From Hyunsoonleella aestuarii (GTDB taxonomy: Bacteria; Bacteroidota; Bacteroidia; Flavobacteriales; Flavobacteriaceae): DNA of 64,000 bases. This document shows positions 34,550 through 44,169 of the stretch, in pieces. The stretch spans positions 524,001-588,000 of the forward strand of contig NZ_VAWB01000001.1 of the NCBI RefSeq assembly GCF_006148925.1, given 5' to 3'. Below the pieces are notes generated by a model. It searched no databases. It was not told the origin of the DNA and worked only from the letters and a program-made list of their open reading frames with translations. Position 1 is the first letter of the stretch, and each line of letters starts with the position of its first letter. Position numbers and translations under genes: made by a program.

Positions 34550-37521
34550 TATGAAACTAACACTTTATTATTGTCTGCATATCTAGGGTCTTCAATAACC
34601 GCACATTTATACATGGATAACACTTCAATATTAATACAATCGAATTCTTCTAGTACCTTTCCCGTAATACTATAAACACCCTTTCCTCTAAATGGAAATT
34701 TACTAGCTACAGGTGGAAAATGAACGGTATCAATAAAATAACCCTCGTAATCTAAGAATGTTCCAAAGTGCATTTGTTTACCATTAGAAGTGGAGGTGTT
34801 CTTTGTAGTAATTAAATACCCTTTAATAGATACTACCTTTCCAATATAATTAGGTAAATCATTAGCTGTTAATTTAATCTCGAGTGACTTTTCCAAAAGC
34901 TTAAAAGGGTTGCACAACGAAAATCCTAATAGTTCTATTTCATCAAAAGCGTTTTCCAAGGTACTGCTAGGCAGTTCGGGAGTTTCGTAGTTTATTTTTT
35001 CCGTTTTAAAAAGCGTATTAACATGTGTTTCAAAGCTAGTTTTACTTATCTTTAAATGCGCTTCCCAAAGCAACTCTCGTTTATTAACATACGTAAATCT
35101 AAAAGCATCAATTTTTATAAGAATTGAAATTTGTTCAATTGAAATAGGTACGCGGTCTATAAAATCATCTAGGTTTTTAAATGCTCCTTTTTGCTGACGT
35201 TCTTCAATTAAATTCTTGATGGTTTTAGCTTCTAAAGCATGTAAAAACATAAAACCTAAGTAAATGGTTTTACCTATAATAATCGCTTGATTGAAACTAG
35301 TGTTAATACACGGTGCTTCTATAATACCACCATGCATTCTGGCCTCGTGTACATAGAGTTCGGTTCTGTAAAATCCACCAAAATTATTGATGGTCGCCAC
35401 CATATATTCCAACGGATAGTAGGCCTTTAAAAAAAGGCTTTGGTAGCTTTCCACAGCATAAGATGCCGAATGCCCTTTAGCAAAGGCATAGCCAGCAAAA
35501 CTTTCGGTTTGTCGCCACACTTCTGCAGTAAGTGCTTCGGATTTTCCGCTTTTTTTACAATTATCAAAAAACTGTTGCTTTACGGCCAAAAACTCACTGC
35601 GCGAACGGAATTTACCCGACATACCACGGCGCAGTTTGTCGGCCTGACCTAAATCCAAGCCTCCAAAAATATGGGCAACTTTAATTACATCTTCTTGATA
35701 TACCATAACACCATAAGTTTCTGGCATGATATTAAGCAACACCGGATGTGCTTTTTTAATACGCTCTGGGTAGCGATGCCTTAAAATATATTCGCGCATC
35801 ATTCCAGATTTTGAAACACCAGGACGAATAATAGAACTTGCAGCTACCAACCCTAAATAATCATCTACTTGTAATTTTTTAAGAAGCATACGCATTGCAG
35901 GAGATTCTACATAAAAACAGCCAATAGCTTTAGCGTTTCGCAATAAATATTTGATGCGTTTATCTTCTTTAAACCGTTTGATATCGTGAATATCAATAGG
36001 TGGTTTTTTAGGATGGTTATAGGCCACAATCTTAACGGCATCTTTAATTTTTCCCAAACCACGCTGGCTGAGGATATCGAATTTATAAAGCCCAATATCC
36101 TCTGCAACTACCATGTCAAAATGTGTAGTGGCATAGCCTTTGGGAGGCAAAAAAGTGGCAGTATAATAATGAATGGGGTTTTCCGAAATAATAATACCGC
36201 TTGCATGTATGCCCAGGTAATTGGGAAACCCTTGAATGTATTTACTATAGGTTAAGACAAGGCGAGACAGTTTATCTAAATCGTTAATATTATAACGCCC
36301 TCGGGTAAGCACGTCCATTTCAGCTTTTGGCAATCCAAAAACTTTCCCTAACTCGCGTACTGATGCTCTAAATTTAAAGGTATTATAAACCGCTAAAAGC
36401 CCTGTATTCTTAAAGGTTTTAAAAATAAAATCGGTAATATCATCCCTATCAGTCCATGAAAAATCAATATCAAAATCGGGAGGGTTTTTCCGGTAAAGGT
36501 TAATAAAACGCTCAAAATACAAGTCTAATTCTATAGGATCTACATCTGTAATTCTCAATAAATAGGCTACAATACTATTAGCGCCACTACCACGACCAAC
36601 ATAATAATAACCTTTGCCTCGAGCGTATTCTAAAATATGATGGTTAATTAAAAAGTAAGACACAAAATTTTGACTCTTAATAATTTTTAATTCTTTTTCT
36701 ATACGATTATAAATAGCTTTATTAGGTTTGTCATAGCGGTATGGCAATCCTTTATAAGTCAAGGTCTTCAGTAATTTATAATCGGAATCTTCATTCTGGG
36801 TAAACGCTTTTTGATTGTTTGGAGTTTCTTGCGAAAAATCGAATGCAATATTGCAATCGTTTAAAATGGCAGAAGTATTACCCAAAATCTCAGGAAATTC
36901 CTCATAAATTTCACACAGCTCATGGTAAGGCAGCATACTATCTGTAGGTTTACCTTCTTCACTCTTTGGAAGTTTACTCAATAACGTATTGTTATCAATA
37001 GCACGCAACAAACGGTGGGTATTAAAATCCTTTTTTGTTTCAAAAGAAACTGTTTTTAGTACCACTAATTTACTTCGGAAGTTATTCCATTTGGAAAATT
37101 TAAGCGTATTGAGATCTTTAGGTTTAATTCCTAAAAATTCATTTTCTTTTAAATTAAAGTCACTATCTTTTTGATACGAATAAACAACATAGGTATGCTC
37201 TAATTCAGGTGCTCTTCCAGGTATTTTTAAGTTATTATTGTGTAGAAACCTTGATAAATAAGCATTTATATTCTGAAATCCCTCATTGTTTTTTGCAAGC
37301 AATACAAATTGCTGTTCTGCTCCATTTCTAAAATCGATACCCAATACAGGTTTTACATCATACTTTTTAGAAAGTCGCACAAAATCCAAACACGCCGATG
37401 TATTATTAATATCGGTTAATGCTAATGTTTGTACACCGTTTTTTGAGGCAATAGCAAGCAATTTTTCGGGCTTAATAGTACCATAGCGTAAGCTGTAATA
37501 TGTGTGACAATTCAAATACAT
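34549..37521 (-). CDS. Second DNA polymerase III alpha subunit (DnaE2-like, short)
   Basis: This 990-residue C-family polymerase lacks the exonuclease and most of the C-terminal tail of the main DnaE. It has a PHP domain with a degenerate first metal motif (LNCHTYYS where HxH is usual) and keeps LALTDIN. The palm has YVGRGSGANSIVAYLL and the Asp-rich PPDFDIDFSW (Asp349, 351, 353). An OB fold lies near residues 870-950. It resembles DnaE2/error-prone types that act with Y-family polymerases after damage. It is transcribed with dinB (1-base overlap) and divergent from an S24 regulator. ImuA and ImuB are not encoded here. Confidence 0.92.
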   Translation of the reverse strand: MYLNCHTYYSLRYGTIKPEKLLAIASKNGVQTLALTDINNTSACLDFVRLSKKYDVKPVLGIDFRNGAEQQFVLLAKNNEGFQNINAYLSRFLHNNNLKIPGRAPELEHTYVVYSYQKDSDFNLKENEFLGIKPKDLNTLKFSKWNNFRSKLVVLKTVSFETKKDFNTHRLLRAIDNNTLLSKLPKSEEGKPTDSMLPYHELCEIYEEFPEILGNTSAILNDCNIAFDFSQETPNNQKAFTQNEDSDYKLLKTLTYKGLPYRYDKPNKAIYNRIEKELKIIKSQNFVSYFLINHHILEYARGKGYYYVGRGSGANSIVAYLLRITDVDPIELDLYFERFINLYRKNPPDFDIDFSWTDRDDITDFIFKTFKNTGLLAVYNTFKFRASVRELGKVFGLPKAEMDVLTRGRYNINDLDKLSRLVLTYSKYIQGFPNYLGIHASGIIISENPIHYYTATFLPPKGYATTHFDMVVAEDIGLYKFDILSQRGLGKIKDAVKIVAYNHPKKPPIDIHDIKRFKEDKRIKYLLRNAKAIGCFYVESPAMRMLLKKLQVDDYLGLVAASSIIRPGVSKSGMMREYILRHRYPERIKKAHPVLLNIMPETYGVMVYQEDVIKVAHIFGGLDLGQADKLRRGMSGKFRSRSEFLAVKQQFFDNCKKSGKSEALTAEVWRQTESFAGYAFAKGHSASYAVESYQSLFLKAYYPLEYMVATINNFGGFYRTELYVHEARMHGGIIEAPCINTSFNQAIIIGKTIYLGFMFLHALEAKTIKNLIEERQQKGAFKNLDDFIDRVPISIEQISILIKIDAFRFTYVNKRELLWEAHLKISKTSFETHVNTLFKTEKINYETPELPSSTLENAFDEIELLGFSLCNPFKLLEKSLEIKLTANDLPNYIGKVVSIKGYLITTKNTSTSNGKQMHFGTFLDYEGYFIDTVHFPPVASKFPFRGKGVYSITGKVLEEFDCINIEVLSMYKCAVIEDPRYADNNKVLVS

Positions 37522-37542
37522 AGGATTAACAAAATTAGCTAC

Positions 37543-37574
37543 TATTTGTAGTTTTTATTGCTTATATTTGTAGT
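37543..37574. promoter_or_regulatory. Direct-repeat operator candidate of the S24/DnaE2/DinB cassette
   Basis: TATTTGTAGT occurs at 37543-37552 and 37565-37574, spaced 22 bases (two helical turns), in the 77-base gap between the divergent genes. The second copy overlaps TATATTTG (37563-37570), a full -7 box for the plus-strand regulator. CTAC...GTAG around the first copy is also palindromic. The sites fit binding of the LexA-like repressor. Confidence 0.6.
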
Positions 37575-37598
37575 AAATAGTGTTAAAATTAATTTCAG

Positions 37599-38375
37599 GT
37601 GAAGTATATTCAATCCAACATTAAGCATTTACGAGGGCTTAAGCGGTTTTCGCAAGAGCGATTTGCAGACGAACTAGGATGGTCACGTTCTATGGTAGGA
37701 TCGTATGAAGAAGGACGCTCAGAACCACCAATTGACCGCTTGATAGAACTCTCAAACTACTTTGATATCCCTATAGATATTTTAGTAAAGAATGACTTAA
37801 GAAAAGCTACAGACACTTCCTTTATTGAAGTAGGTAATAAGCGTGTACTGTTTCCTATAACGGTAAATGAAGCCAATGAAGATTTAATAGAAATTATACC
37901 TACAAAAGCATCAGCAGGGTATTTGCAAGGTTATGAAGACCCTGAATATATAGAGCAACTTCAAAAAATAAAGCTCCCTTTTTTACCTACAGGAACACAT
38001 CGAGCTTTCCCTATTAGTGGCGATTCTATGTTACCCGTAAAAGACGGCTCTTTTGTTGTAGCAAAATTTATAGATGACATTAATGAGGTAAAAAATGGCC
38101 GTACCTATATTGTGCTAACTAAGGATGACGGATTAGTATATAAACGCGTTTATATAAAAGATAACGAAACACTAACACTGAGGAGCGATAATAGGTTTTA
38201 TAACCCATATGACGTTAAAAAAGAAAGCGTTTTAGAACTATGGGAATTCACTTGTTGTATTAATACTCAAGAATATGATGCTGATGAATTAAAACTAAGT
38301 AGCATTGCAACGCTATTTCAAGAACTTAATGTTGAATTAAAGTCAATTAAAAATTTAAACAACAGTTTATCTTAA
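37599..38375 (+). CDS. LexA-like XRE/S24 transcriptional regulator
   Basis: This 258-residue regulator starts at GTG. It has a Cro/C1 HTH (about 5-60) and a C-terminal S24 LexA/UmuD-type peptidase with Ser143 (SGDSMLP) and Lys182 (LVYKRV). An Ala106-Gly107 pair in a KASAGYLQGY linker is the expected self-cleavage site. It should repress until RecA-type signals trigger self-cutting. It is divergent from dnaE2/dinB with paired direct repeats between them, so it probably controls them and itself. Its HTH is of the C1 type, not the winged helix of classical LexA. Confidence 0.93.
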   Translation: MKYIQSNIKHLRGLKRFSQERFADELGWSRSMVGSYEEGRSEPPIDRLIELSNYFDIPIDILVKNDLRKATDTSFIEVGNKRVLFPITVNEANEDLIEIIPTKASAGYLQGYEDPEYIEQLQKIKLPFLPTGTHRAFPISGDSMLPVKDGSFVVAKFIDDINEVKNGRTYIVLTKDDGLVYKRVYIKDNETLTLRSDNRFYNPYDVKKESVLELWEFTCCINTQEYDADELKLSSIATLFQELNVELKSIKNLNNSLS

Positions 38376-38493
38376 AAATAATGTCACATTTTACATTAAC
38401 ACAGGCATAATTAAGCTGTTCGTATCTACAAACATGAATTTTGTACATATATTTTGATGATTAAAGCTTTTCTAGTTAATTTTCAAAAACGAT

Positions 38494-39465
38494 ATGCGCA
38501 TTATCAATAAACATATTTCGCAAGCATTGGTTCACATTCTATTCTGGATGCTCTTTGTTTTTGTATCATTGTTTTTGTTTTCAGACTTCTACTGGAAAGA
38601 AAATCCTTTTCTTCAATACCTAGTACTTCTAGTAGTTATCGTTTACATTAATAACTTTTTACTACTGCCTTTTTTTGTTAGAAAGAAACTATATATACTT
38701 TACGTTTTCGTTTTTGCAGCCATTTCATTTTTAGCAACACAACTTTATTGCTATTCATTTGCCCAATGTGGATGCACCGTTTTTAAATGCCTAAGTGATT
38801 ATTTGTGGCAATCTTTGGTCCCGCTTATATTCTTTTCTTTTGTATGGATATTGTATCGTTTTATTGACAAACAAGAAGAAGTAGAAACCATTAAAAAGCA
38901 GCATACCGAAATGGAATTGAAATTTTTAAAATCTCAAATAAATCCACATGTGCTATTCAATAATTTGAACACTATTTATTCATACGCATTAGAAAAACCC
39001 AAGGAAACCCCAGAGCTCGTTCTCATGCTTTCAGAAAATTTAAAACATGTTTTGTATGAAAGTAATGAGAAAACAATTTCACTAGAAAAAGAGATTCATT
39101 TTATAGATAATTACATAAAGTTTCAAAAAATAAGAACAGAAGGTATAAAGCAAATTAATTATTCTAAAACCATAGATACCATACAGCATTATATCGCTCC
39201 ATTACTTTTAATCACAATCATTGAAAATGCATTTAAGCATAGCACTATCAACAGTACTGTTAATATACATATTGAAGTAATAAATGGTGTTTTAAATTTT
39301 ACTTGCATAAACAATTTTGACAATGAAAAAGTAAACTCTTCAGATCTGAAAATTGGTTTACAAAACTTAGAAAAAAGATTAGAACTTATTTATAAAGACG
39401 CTTATACTTTGAACATAAATAAAACAGATCTATTTAAAGTGACCCTTAAACTTAATTTGAAATAG
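38494..39465 (+). CDS. LytS/YehU-type sensor histidine kinase
   Basis: This 323-residue kinase has four membrane helices (about 12-30, 40-60, 67-88, 108-124). A short coiled coil leads into a His_kinase domain with phospho-acceptor His152 (INPHVLFNNLN), and an HATPase domain follows (LLITIIENAFKHS, then GLQNLEKRL). The membrane part contains a Cys cluster, Cys86, Cys92, Cys94 and Cys99, which may sense redox state or metal. Its LytTR partner starts three bases downstream. The stimulus is unknown. Confidence 0.93.
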   Translation: MRIINKHISQALVHILFWMLFVFVSLFLFSDFYWKENPFLQYLVLLVVIVYINNFLLLPFFVRKKLYILYVFVFAAISFLATQLYCYSFAQCGCTVFKCLSDYLWQSLVPLIFFSFVWILYRFIDKQEEVETIKKQHTEMELKFLKSQINPHVLFNNLNTIYSYALEKPKETPELVLMLSENLKHVLYESNEKTISLEKEIHFIDNYIKFQKIRTEGIKQINYSKTIDTIQHYIAPLLLITIIENAFKHSTINSTVNIHIEVINGVLNFTCINNFDNEKVNSSDLKIGLQNLEKRLELIYKDAYTLNINKTDLFKVTLKLNLK

Positions 39466-39468
39466 CAC

Positions 39469-40158
39469 ATGAATTGTATTATAGTTGAAGATGAAATTCC
39501 TGCGCAAAAAATTCTAAAAAGTTTTATTGCGAAAATACCTAGTATAAAATTAATCGCCACTTTTAAAGCCGCTATTGAAGCTAACGCATTCCTGAATAAC
39601 AACACCGTAGACATCGTTTTTTTAGATATTAATTTACCTGATATGTCTGGATTAGATTTTATTAGGAGCATTAAAAATCCTCCTGCAATTATTATGACTA
39701 CCGCATATCCCGAATATGCAGTAAATAGTTTTGAGCTAGATACCATTGTAGATTATTTGGTAAAACCATTTTCGTTTGATCGATTTTTAAAGGCCATTAA
39801 CAAAACTAAGAACAGACTAGAGCCATCAAAAAATCCAATAGAAGAAAATGATGAAACCATTTTTTTAAACGTAGATAAAACACACCATAAAATAGTATTA
39901 AACAGTATTTTATATATTGAATCAGATAGAAATTATATTACTGTTGCCACGGAAGATCAAAGGCTGTCATATATTGATTCTTTAAAAAATTGGACTTTAA
40001 AACTCCCCGAAAGCCAATTTATTCAAGTGCATAAATCCTTTATTGTTAATAGTAAATTTGTGGACAAGATTTCGGGAAACACGCTTTTTATAAAGACAAA
40101 TAAAATTCCCATTGGCAGGACTTACAAACAAGAATTGCTTAATAAATTAGGAGTGTAA
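39469..40158 (+). CDS. LytTR family response regulator
   Basis: This 229-residue regulator has a receiver domain with Asp53 (VFLDINLPDMSG) as phospho-acceptor, the switch Thr in IIMTTAYPEYA, and Lys in VKPFSFDRF. A LytTR DNA-binding domain follows (about 130-229, with ILYIESDRNYITV and FIQVHKSFIVN). It lies three bases after the LytS-type kinase and is clearly its partner. Targets could be on the same strand downstream, but the methionine aminotransferase begins only 31 bases later without an obvious LytTR site. Confidence 0.94.
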   Translation: MNCIIVEDEIPAQKILKSFIAKIPSIKLIATFKAAIEANAFLNNNTVDIVFLDINLPDMSGLDFIRSIKNPPAIIMTTAYPEYAVNSFELDTIVDYLVKPFSFDRFLKAINKTKNRLEPSKNPIEENDETIFLNVDKTHHKIVLNSILYIESDRNYITVATEDQRLSYIDSLKNWTLKLPESQFIQVHKSFIVNSKFVDKISGNTLFIKTNKIPIGRTYKQELLNKLGV

Positions 40159-40188
40159 ATTTTATTAGAAGTCTGTATCTTTACGTTT

Positions 40189-41331
40189 ATGCAGCATAAT
40201 TCTAAACTTCCCAATGTAGGCACTACCATTTTTTCAACAATGAGTAAGTTGGCTAAAAAGCACAACGCTATAAATTTGTCGCAAGGGTTCCCTGATTTTG
40301 GCAGTGATCAAAAGCTTATTGATTTGGTAAACAATGCTATGAATTCTGGTTATAATCAATATGCACCAATGGCTGGTAATTTAGAATTACGTGAAGCCAT
40401 ATCTAAGAAAATGGAAATACTTTATCAATCTAGTTATCATCCAGAAAATGAAATTACCATAACCGCTGGTGCAACCCAAGCTATTTTCACCATAATAAAC
40501 ACATTCGTAAAACCAAAAGATGAAGTCATTATTTTTAAGCCCGCATACGACAGCTATCAACCTTCCATAGAACTCAATGGAGGCAAAGTAATTCCCATTC
40601 AACTTGAAACACCAAATTTTTCAATTGATTGGAATAACGTTAAACATCAGGTAAACGGGAACACCAAAATGATTATCATTAATACACCGCATAATCCATC
40701 GGGCATGGTGTTTTCACAAAATGATATGCTCCAGTTACAAAGCATCACTAAAGACACCAACATTGTTGTATTGAGTGACGAAGTTTATGAACATATGATT
40801 TATGATGATGAAAAACATCAAAGCGTTTGCTTATTCCCAGATTTAAAATCTAGAAGTTTTGTTGTTGCGTCATTCTGTAAAACGTTTCATAATACGGGAT
40901 GGCGCGTTGGGTATTGCTGTGCACCAAAAGAACTTATGGACATGTTCATGCAAATACATCAATTTAATGTGTTCTGTGTGCATCATCCCACCCAAAAGGG
41001 CATTGCCGATTACTTGCAAGAACCAAAACATTATTTGAGACTTTCAGAATTCTACCAGAAGAAAAGAGATTTGTTTTTAAACCTAATTAAAGATTCTAAA
41101 TTTAATTTTAAACCATCGAAAGGCACCTATTTTCAAATACTAGATTATTCTGAAATCACTGAAGAGTACGATCTTTATTATGCCAAACGACTAACTATAA
41201 AATCGAGACTTGCATCTATTCCTTTATCTGTATTTAATGAGAACAATTTAGATAATAAGGTATTGCGATTTTGTTTCTCTAAAAAAGATGACACTTTAAA
41301 ACAAGCTGCCGAAATTTTATGCAATATTTAA
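40189..41331 (+). CDS. Methionine aminotransferase (YbdL-like, class I PLP)
   Basis: This 380-residue class I/II aminotransferase has the PLP lysine Lys231 (SFCKTFHNTGWRVGYC), NTPHNPSG (165-172) and the SDEVYEHMIYD motif. It resembles YbdL-type enzymes, which transaminate 2-keto-4-methylthiobutyrate to methionine using glutamine or aromatic amino donors. The next gene encodes a YafV-like omega-amidase, which would remove the alpha-ketoglutaramate made when glutamine is the donor. The pair fits the closing step of methionine salvage. Kynurenine aminotransferase activity is an alternative reading of the same family. Confidence 0.88.
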   Translation: MQHNSKLPNVGTTIFSTMSKLAKKHNAINLSQGFPDFGSDQKLIDLVNNAMNSGYNQYAPMAGNLELREAISKKMEILYQSSYHPENEITITAGATQAIFTIINTFVKPKDEVIIFKPAYDSYQPSIELNGGKVIPIQLETPNFSIDWNNVKHQVNGNTKMIIINTPHNPSGMVFSQNDMLQLQSITKDTNIVVLSDEVYEHMIYDDEKHQSVCLFPDLKSRSFVVASFCKTFHNTGWRVGYCCAPKELMDMFMQIHQFNVFCVHHPTQKGIADYLQEPKHYLRLSEFYQKKRDLFLNLIKDSKFNFKPSKGTYFQILDYSEITEEYDLYYAKRLTIKSRLASIPLSVFNENNLDNKVLRFCFSKKDDTLKQAAEILCNI

Positions 41332-41598
41332 CTAACTTTAGAGATGTTTTTGTTTCCTACACATAATCGTAAAATTATAAAACAAAAATATTAGAGTTTT
41401 CATATTAGTTTTTTTTAATGTAGGATTGTTAAATAACTCACAAGACGTAATTTTTAACAATACTGCATATAAAGTAAAAAAAGATAAAAATTTTTAAGGT
41501 GATAAAGCAAATTGTCACAAGAAAATGAAGCTATAGGCTAGAGAAATATGAAAAATCTTGTGATAAAAAAAATAGACTCAAAAAAGTATAATCAATAT

Positions 41599-42378
41599 AT
41601 GCAGGAGCAGCTTAAAATAGCACTAATTCAATCGGGTTTAGTTTGGGAAAACCCAGAGCAAAACCGTATAAATTTCTCCAAAGAGATTGACAACATTGAT
41701 GATGTTGTCGACATAATTGTCCTTCCAGAAATGTTTGCAACTGGATTCACCATGAACGCTTCCAAAGTTGCAGAGACTATGAATGGAAAGACTGTTATTT
41801 GGATGCATGAACAAGCTGTGAAAACCAAAGCTGTAATTACTGGTAGTTTAGTCATAAAAGAAAACAGCAAGTATTACAATAGACTACTTTTTGTTGAACC
41901 ATCGGGGTATATATCAACATACGATAAGCGACATACCTTTACTCTTGTAGGCGAAGACAAAATTTACACTGCTGGTTCAAAAAAGGTGATTATTACCTAC
42001 AAAGGATGGAAAATACGCCCTTTAATTTGTTATGACTTACGATTCCCTGTTTGGACACGAAATGTAGCAGATTATGACGTTTTATTATACGTAGCCAATT
42101 GGCCTAAACCTAGAATTTCAGCATGGGACACTTTATTAAAGGCGCGTGCTATAGAAAACATGAGTTATTGCATAGGTGTTAATCGAGTAGGTTTAGATGG
42201 AATGAATAGCGAATATTCTGGTCATTCCGCAGTCTACGATGTTTTAGGGAATTGCATAACTTCATTTAAACCAAACAAAGGACATACTGAAACTGTTACT
42301 TTAGAGAAAAGCCATATTCATGCTTATAGAAATAAGCTTAAGTTTTTAGAAGATAGAGATAGTTTTACTATCGAATAA
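41599..42378 (+). CDS. Nitrilase-superfamily omega-amidase (YafV-like)
   Basis: Starting at the ATG at 41599 the protein has 259 residues and the family's usual N terminus (MQEQLKIALIQ); an in-frame ATG at 41548 would add a 17-residue basic tail not expected here. The nitrilase triad is Glu44 (LPEMFATGF), Lys110 (TYDKRHTF) and Cys144 (LICYDLRFPVW). Such enzymes hydrolyse alpha-ketoglutaramate to ketoglutarate and ammonia. It follows the aminotransferase gene after about 270 bases containing no other gene. The 3' end overlaps the convergent Ig-like lipoprotein gene by 11 bases. Confidence 0.9.
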   Translation: MQEQLKIALIQSGLVWENPEQNRINFSKEIDNIDDVVDIIVLPEMFATGFTMNASKVAETMNGKTVIWMHEQAVKTKAVITGSLVIKENSKYYNRLLFVEPSGYISTYDKRHTFTLVGEDKIYTAGSKKVIITYKGWKIRPLICYDLRFPVWTRNVADYDVLLYVANWPKPRISAWDTLLKARAIENMSYCIGVNRVGLDGMNSEYSGHSAVYDVLGNCITSFKPNKGHTETVTLEKSHIHAYRNKLKFLEDRDSFTIE

Positions 42379-43978
42379 ACTGAAGTGTTTCTATGAGCCC
42401 CCAATCTGCTCGAACTTCTTCAGACATTTCAAAATGACTTACCCGTTCAGGTTGAATTTTTTTTAGGAAGTTACCCGTATCATATTTTTTATTTCCGTTT
42501 GAATCAAAAATTACCCGCACAAAATATTTACCGGGATTTACATTTAAAAAATCTAGGGGTTTATTTTCGGTAGCATAACGCTCATCTTTCACCTCTCCCT
42601 TAGCATCTGTTAATTGAACAATTAGAGGGTAGACTGCATTAACCATGTTAAAACGTATATATCCAAAATCAGATATTCTCTTTGTGCTAACAGAATAGTT
42701 TAATGAATCATTCTTTACATCAAAAAAGCCAGTAAAAGCCTCAGGCAGTATTTCAATATTATACTTATTCGCTTCGGTCTTTTCAAAATCTAAAATAAAC
42801 GTGTTGAAAATACTATCAAGTTTTGAATTAAAAGCAACTTTTGTTGAATCTTTATCTAAAATGGTGATTTTGGAAGCATCAATATTCTTAAAAGGCGTAC
42901 TTCCAAAGATTCTAAAAGGTTCATCATAGCCTATATTCCCAGATGGTGAAGGCGTGAGCATAAGAGAGTCTCTCTTTTGTTCGCTAATTCTGGCCGTAAA
43001 CTCTTTTTCAAAAGTTGGATGCGAGACTTTAAAAATTAATGAATCTACCTCTTGTCTTGGTGCATACCAATAATAAAGGGAATCGGTTTCTTTATCCTTT
43101 GTTATACTATAAGTAAAATCTTCTGACACTTCAGATAGTAATTCTATTTTCATGTCTTTATAGTCACCTTCATACCCAAAAACAATCTTCTCTCCAGAGA
43201 TTAATTTTGGTCTCACAGCTTTAAAATCTAAATCTTCTTTAAAAAGCTTTAATGTATGCAAAGAATCTTTCGTTGGAACATATATAAGTTCATCATAATA
43301 CCCTATTTGATCCGTCTTTTGCTGAAATTTATTATCACCATTTGAATCCTTTAACGCTACCAACAAATACTTCCCTTCTTTAACATTTTCAATGGTAAAA
43401 GTGGTTAAACTATCCAGCGTATTTGTAATGTACTTAGGTGTTTCTTTGTAAACAATAGAATCTCTAAACGTAGAATCTACTTCATATAAAGCCACAGAAA
43501 CAAAAGTCTCAGGCTCTCGTTTTATAGCATCAACAATATTTCCTTTCACCTTAAGAGAATCTATATAATCACCTGTTGAAAAAACATATCTATAATAAGA
43601 GAATGGATTCCCTTCATTGTTATCTTGAATACTATTCCCAAAATTAAAAGCATACGTTGTATTGGGTTGCAGCGTATCGTAAATTTTAATGGTTATTTCT
43701 CTACTAGCACTTCCGATTGGCTTTATTTCTGGTTGAGTAACCATTGGGGGAGAAATAATAAGTTGCTTTTGTATATCCTTTAACTTAACAAATTCATTGA
43801 AGGTTATTTTTATTTCATTACCATTAAAATTTATGGAATAGTTTTCTGGTTCAGATTTTACTATCTCAGGTGGTGTTTCATCTTTTGGTCCTCCTTCTGG
43901 TGTGCCACGGTTAGCACAATTAATAAAAATGAGTCCTATTATAAAAGCTAAAATAAAATTTGAAAGGATCTTACGCAT
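42368..43978 (-). CDS. Ig-like (Big_5) domain lipoprotein
   Basis: From the ATG at 43978 the protein has 536 residues. A lipoprotein signal (RKILSNF...LIFIN-Cys) is followed by RGTPEGGPKDETPPEIV, a hallmark of a Bacteroidota surface lipoprotein family. A Big_5-like Ig domain (about 30-130) starts with the SEPENYSINFNGNEIKITFN segment, and further beta-rich domains of unknown type follow. A 26-residue longer form beginning further upstream lacks a sensible signal peptide. It stands alone, convergent with the omega-amidase gene. Function unknown; envelope structural or scaffold roles are only guesses. Confidence 0.85.
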   Translation of the reverse strand: MRKILSNFILAFIIGLIFINCANRGTPEGGPKDETPPEIVKSEPENYSINFNGNEIKITFNEFVKLKDIQKQLIISPPMVTQPEIKPIGSASREITIKIYDTLQPNTTYAFNFGNSIQDNNEGNPFSYYRYVFSTGDYIDSLKVKGNIVDAIKREPETFVSVALYEVDSTFRDSIVYKETPKYITNTLDSLTTFTIENVKEGKYLLVALKDSNGDNKFQQKTDQIGYYDELIYVPTKDSLHTLKLFKEDLDFKAVRPKLISGEKIVFGYEGDYKDMKIELLSEVSEDFTYSITKDKETDSLYYWYAPRQEVDSLIFKVSHPTFEKEFTARISEQKRDSLMLTPSPSGNIGYDEPFRIFGSTPFKNIDASKITILDKDSTKVAFNSKLDSIFNTFILDFEKTEANKYNIEILPEAFTGFFDVKNDSLNYSVSTKRISDFGYIRFNMVNAVYPLIVQLTDAKGEVKDERYATENKPLDFLNVNPGKYFVRVIFDSNGNKKYDTGNFLKKIQPERVSHFEMSEEVRADWGLIETLQFIR

Positions 43979-44169
43979 CAACAATTTTAAATTTCCAGCA
44001 AAAGTACATGATTTTTTTTGTTCTGAAATTCTTAAAAACAGAATGAAAAAAATCATGTACTAACAAAGCGGTAACTGAAGTGGAACAAAATTTTGTGTTT
44101 TTTTTAAAGCAAAATTTGGTTCTTCACAGAAGAAACCTACATAATTTTACAGATATAACGAGCAACTCT

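Noticed and set aside
41332-41598. Possible small RNA or gene in the spacer before the omega-amidase
   Set aside because: AT-rich sequence without stable hairpin, start site or open frame beyond the weak extension of the downstream gene.
43979-44056. Longer N terminus for the Ig-like lipoprotein
   Set aside because: The added 26 residues precede a complete lipoprotein signal, which would then be internal.
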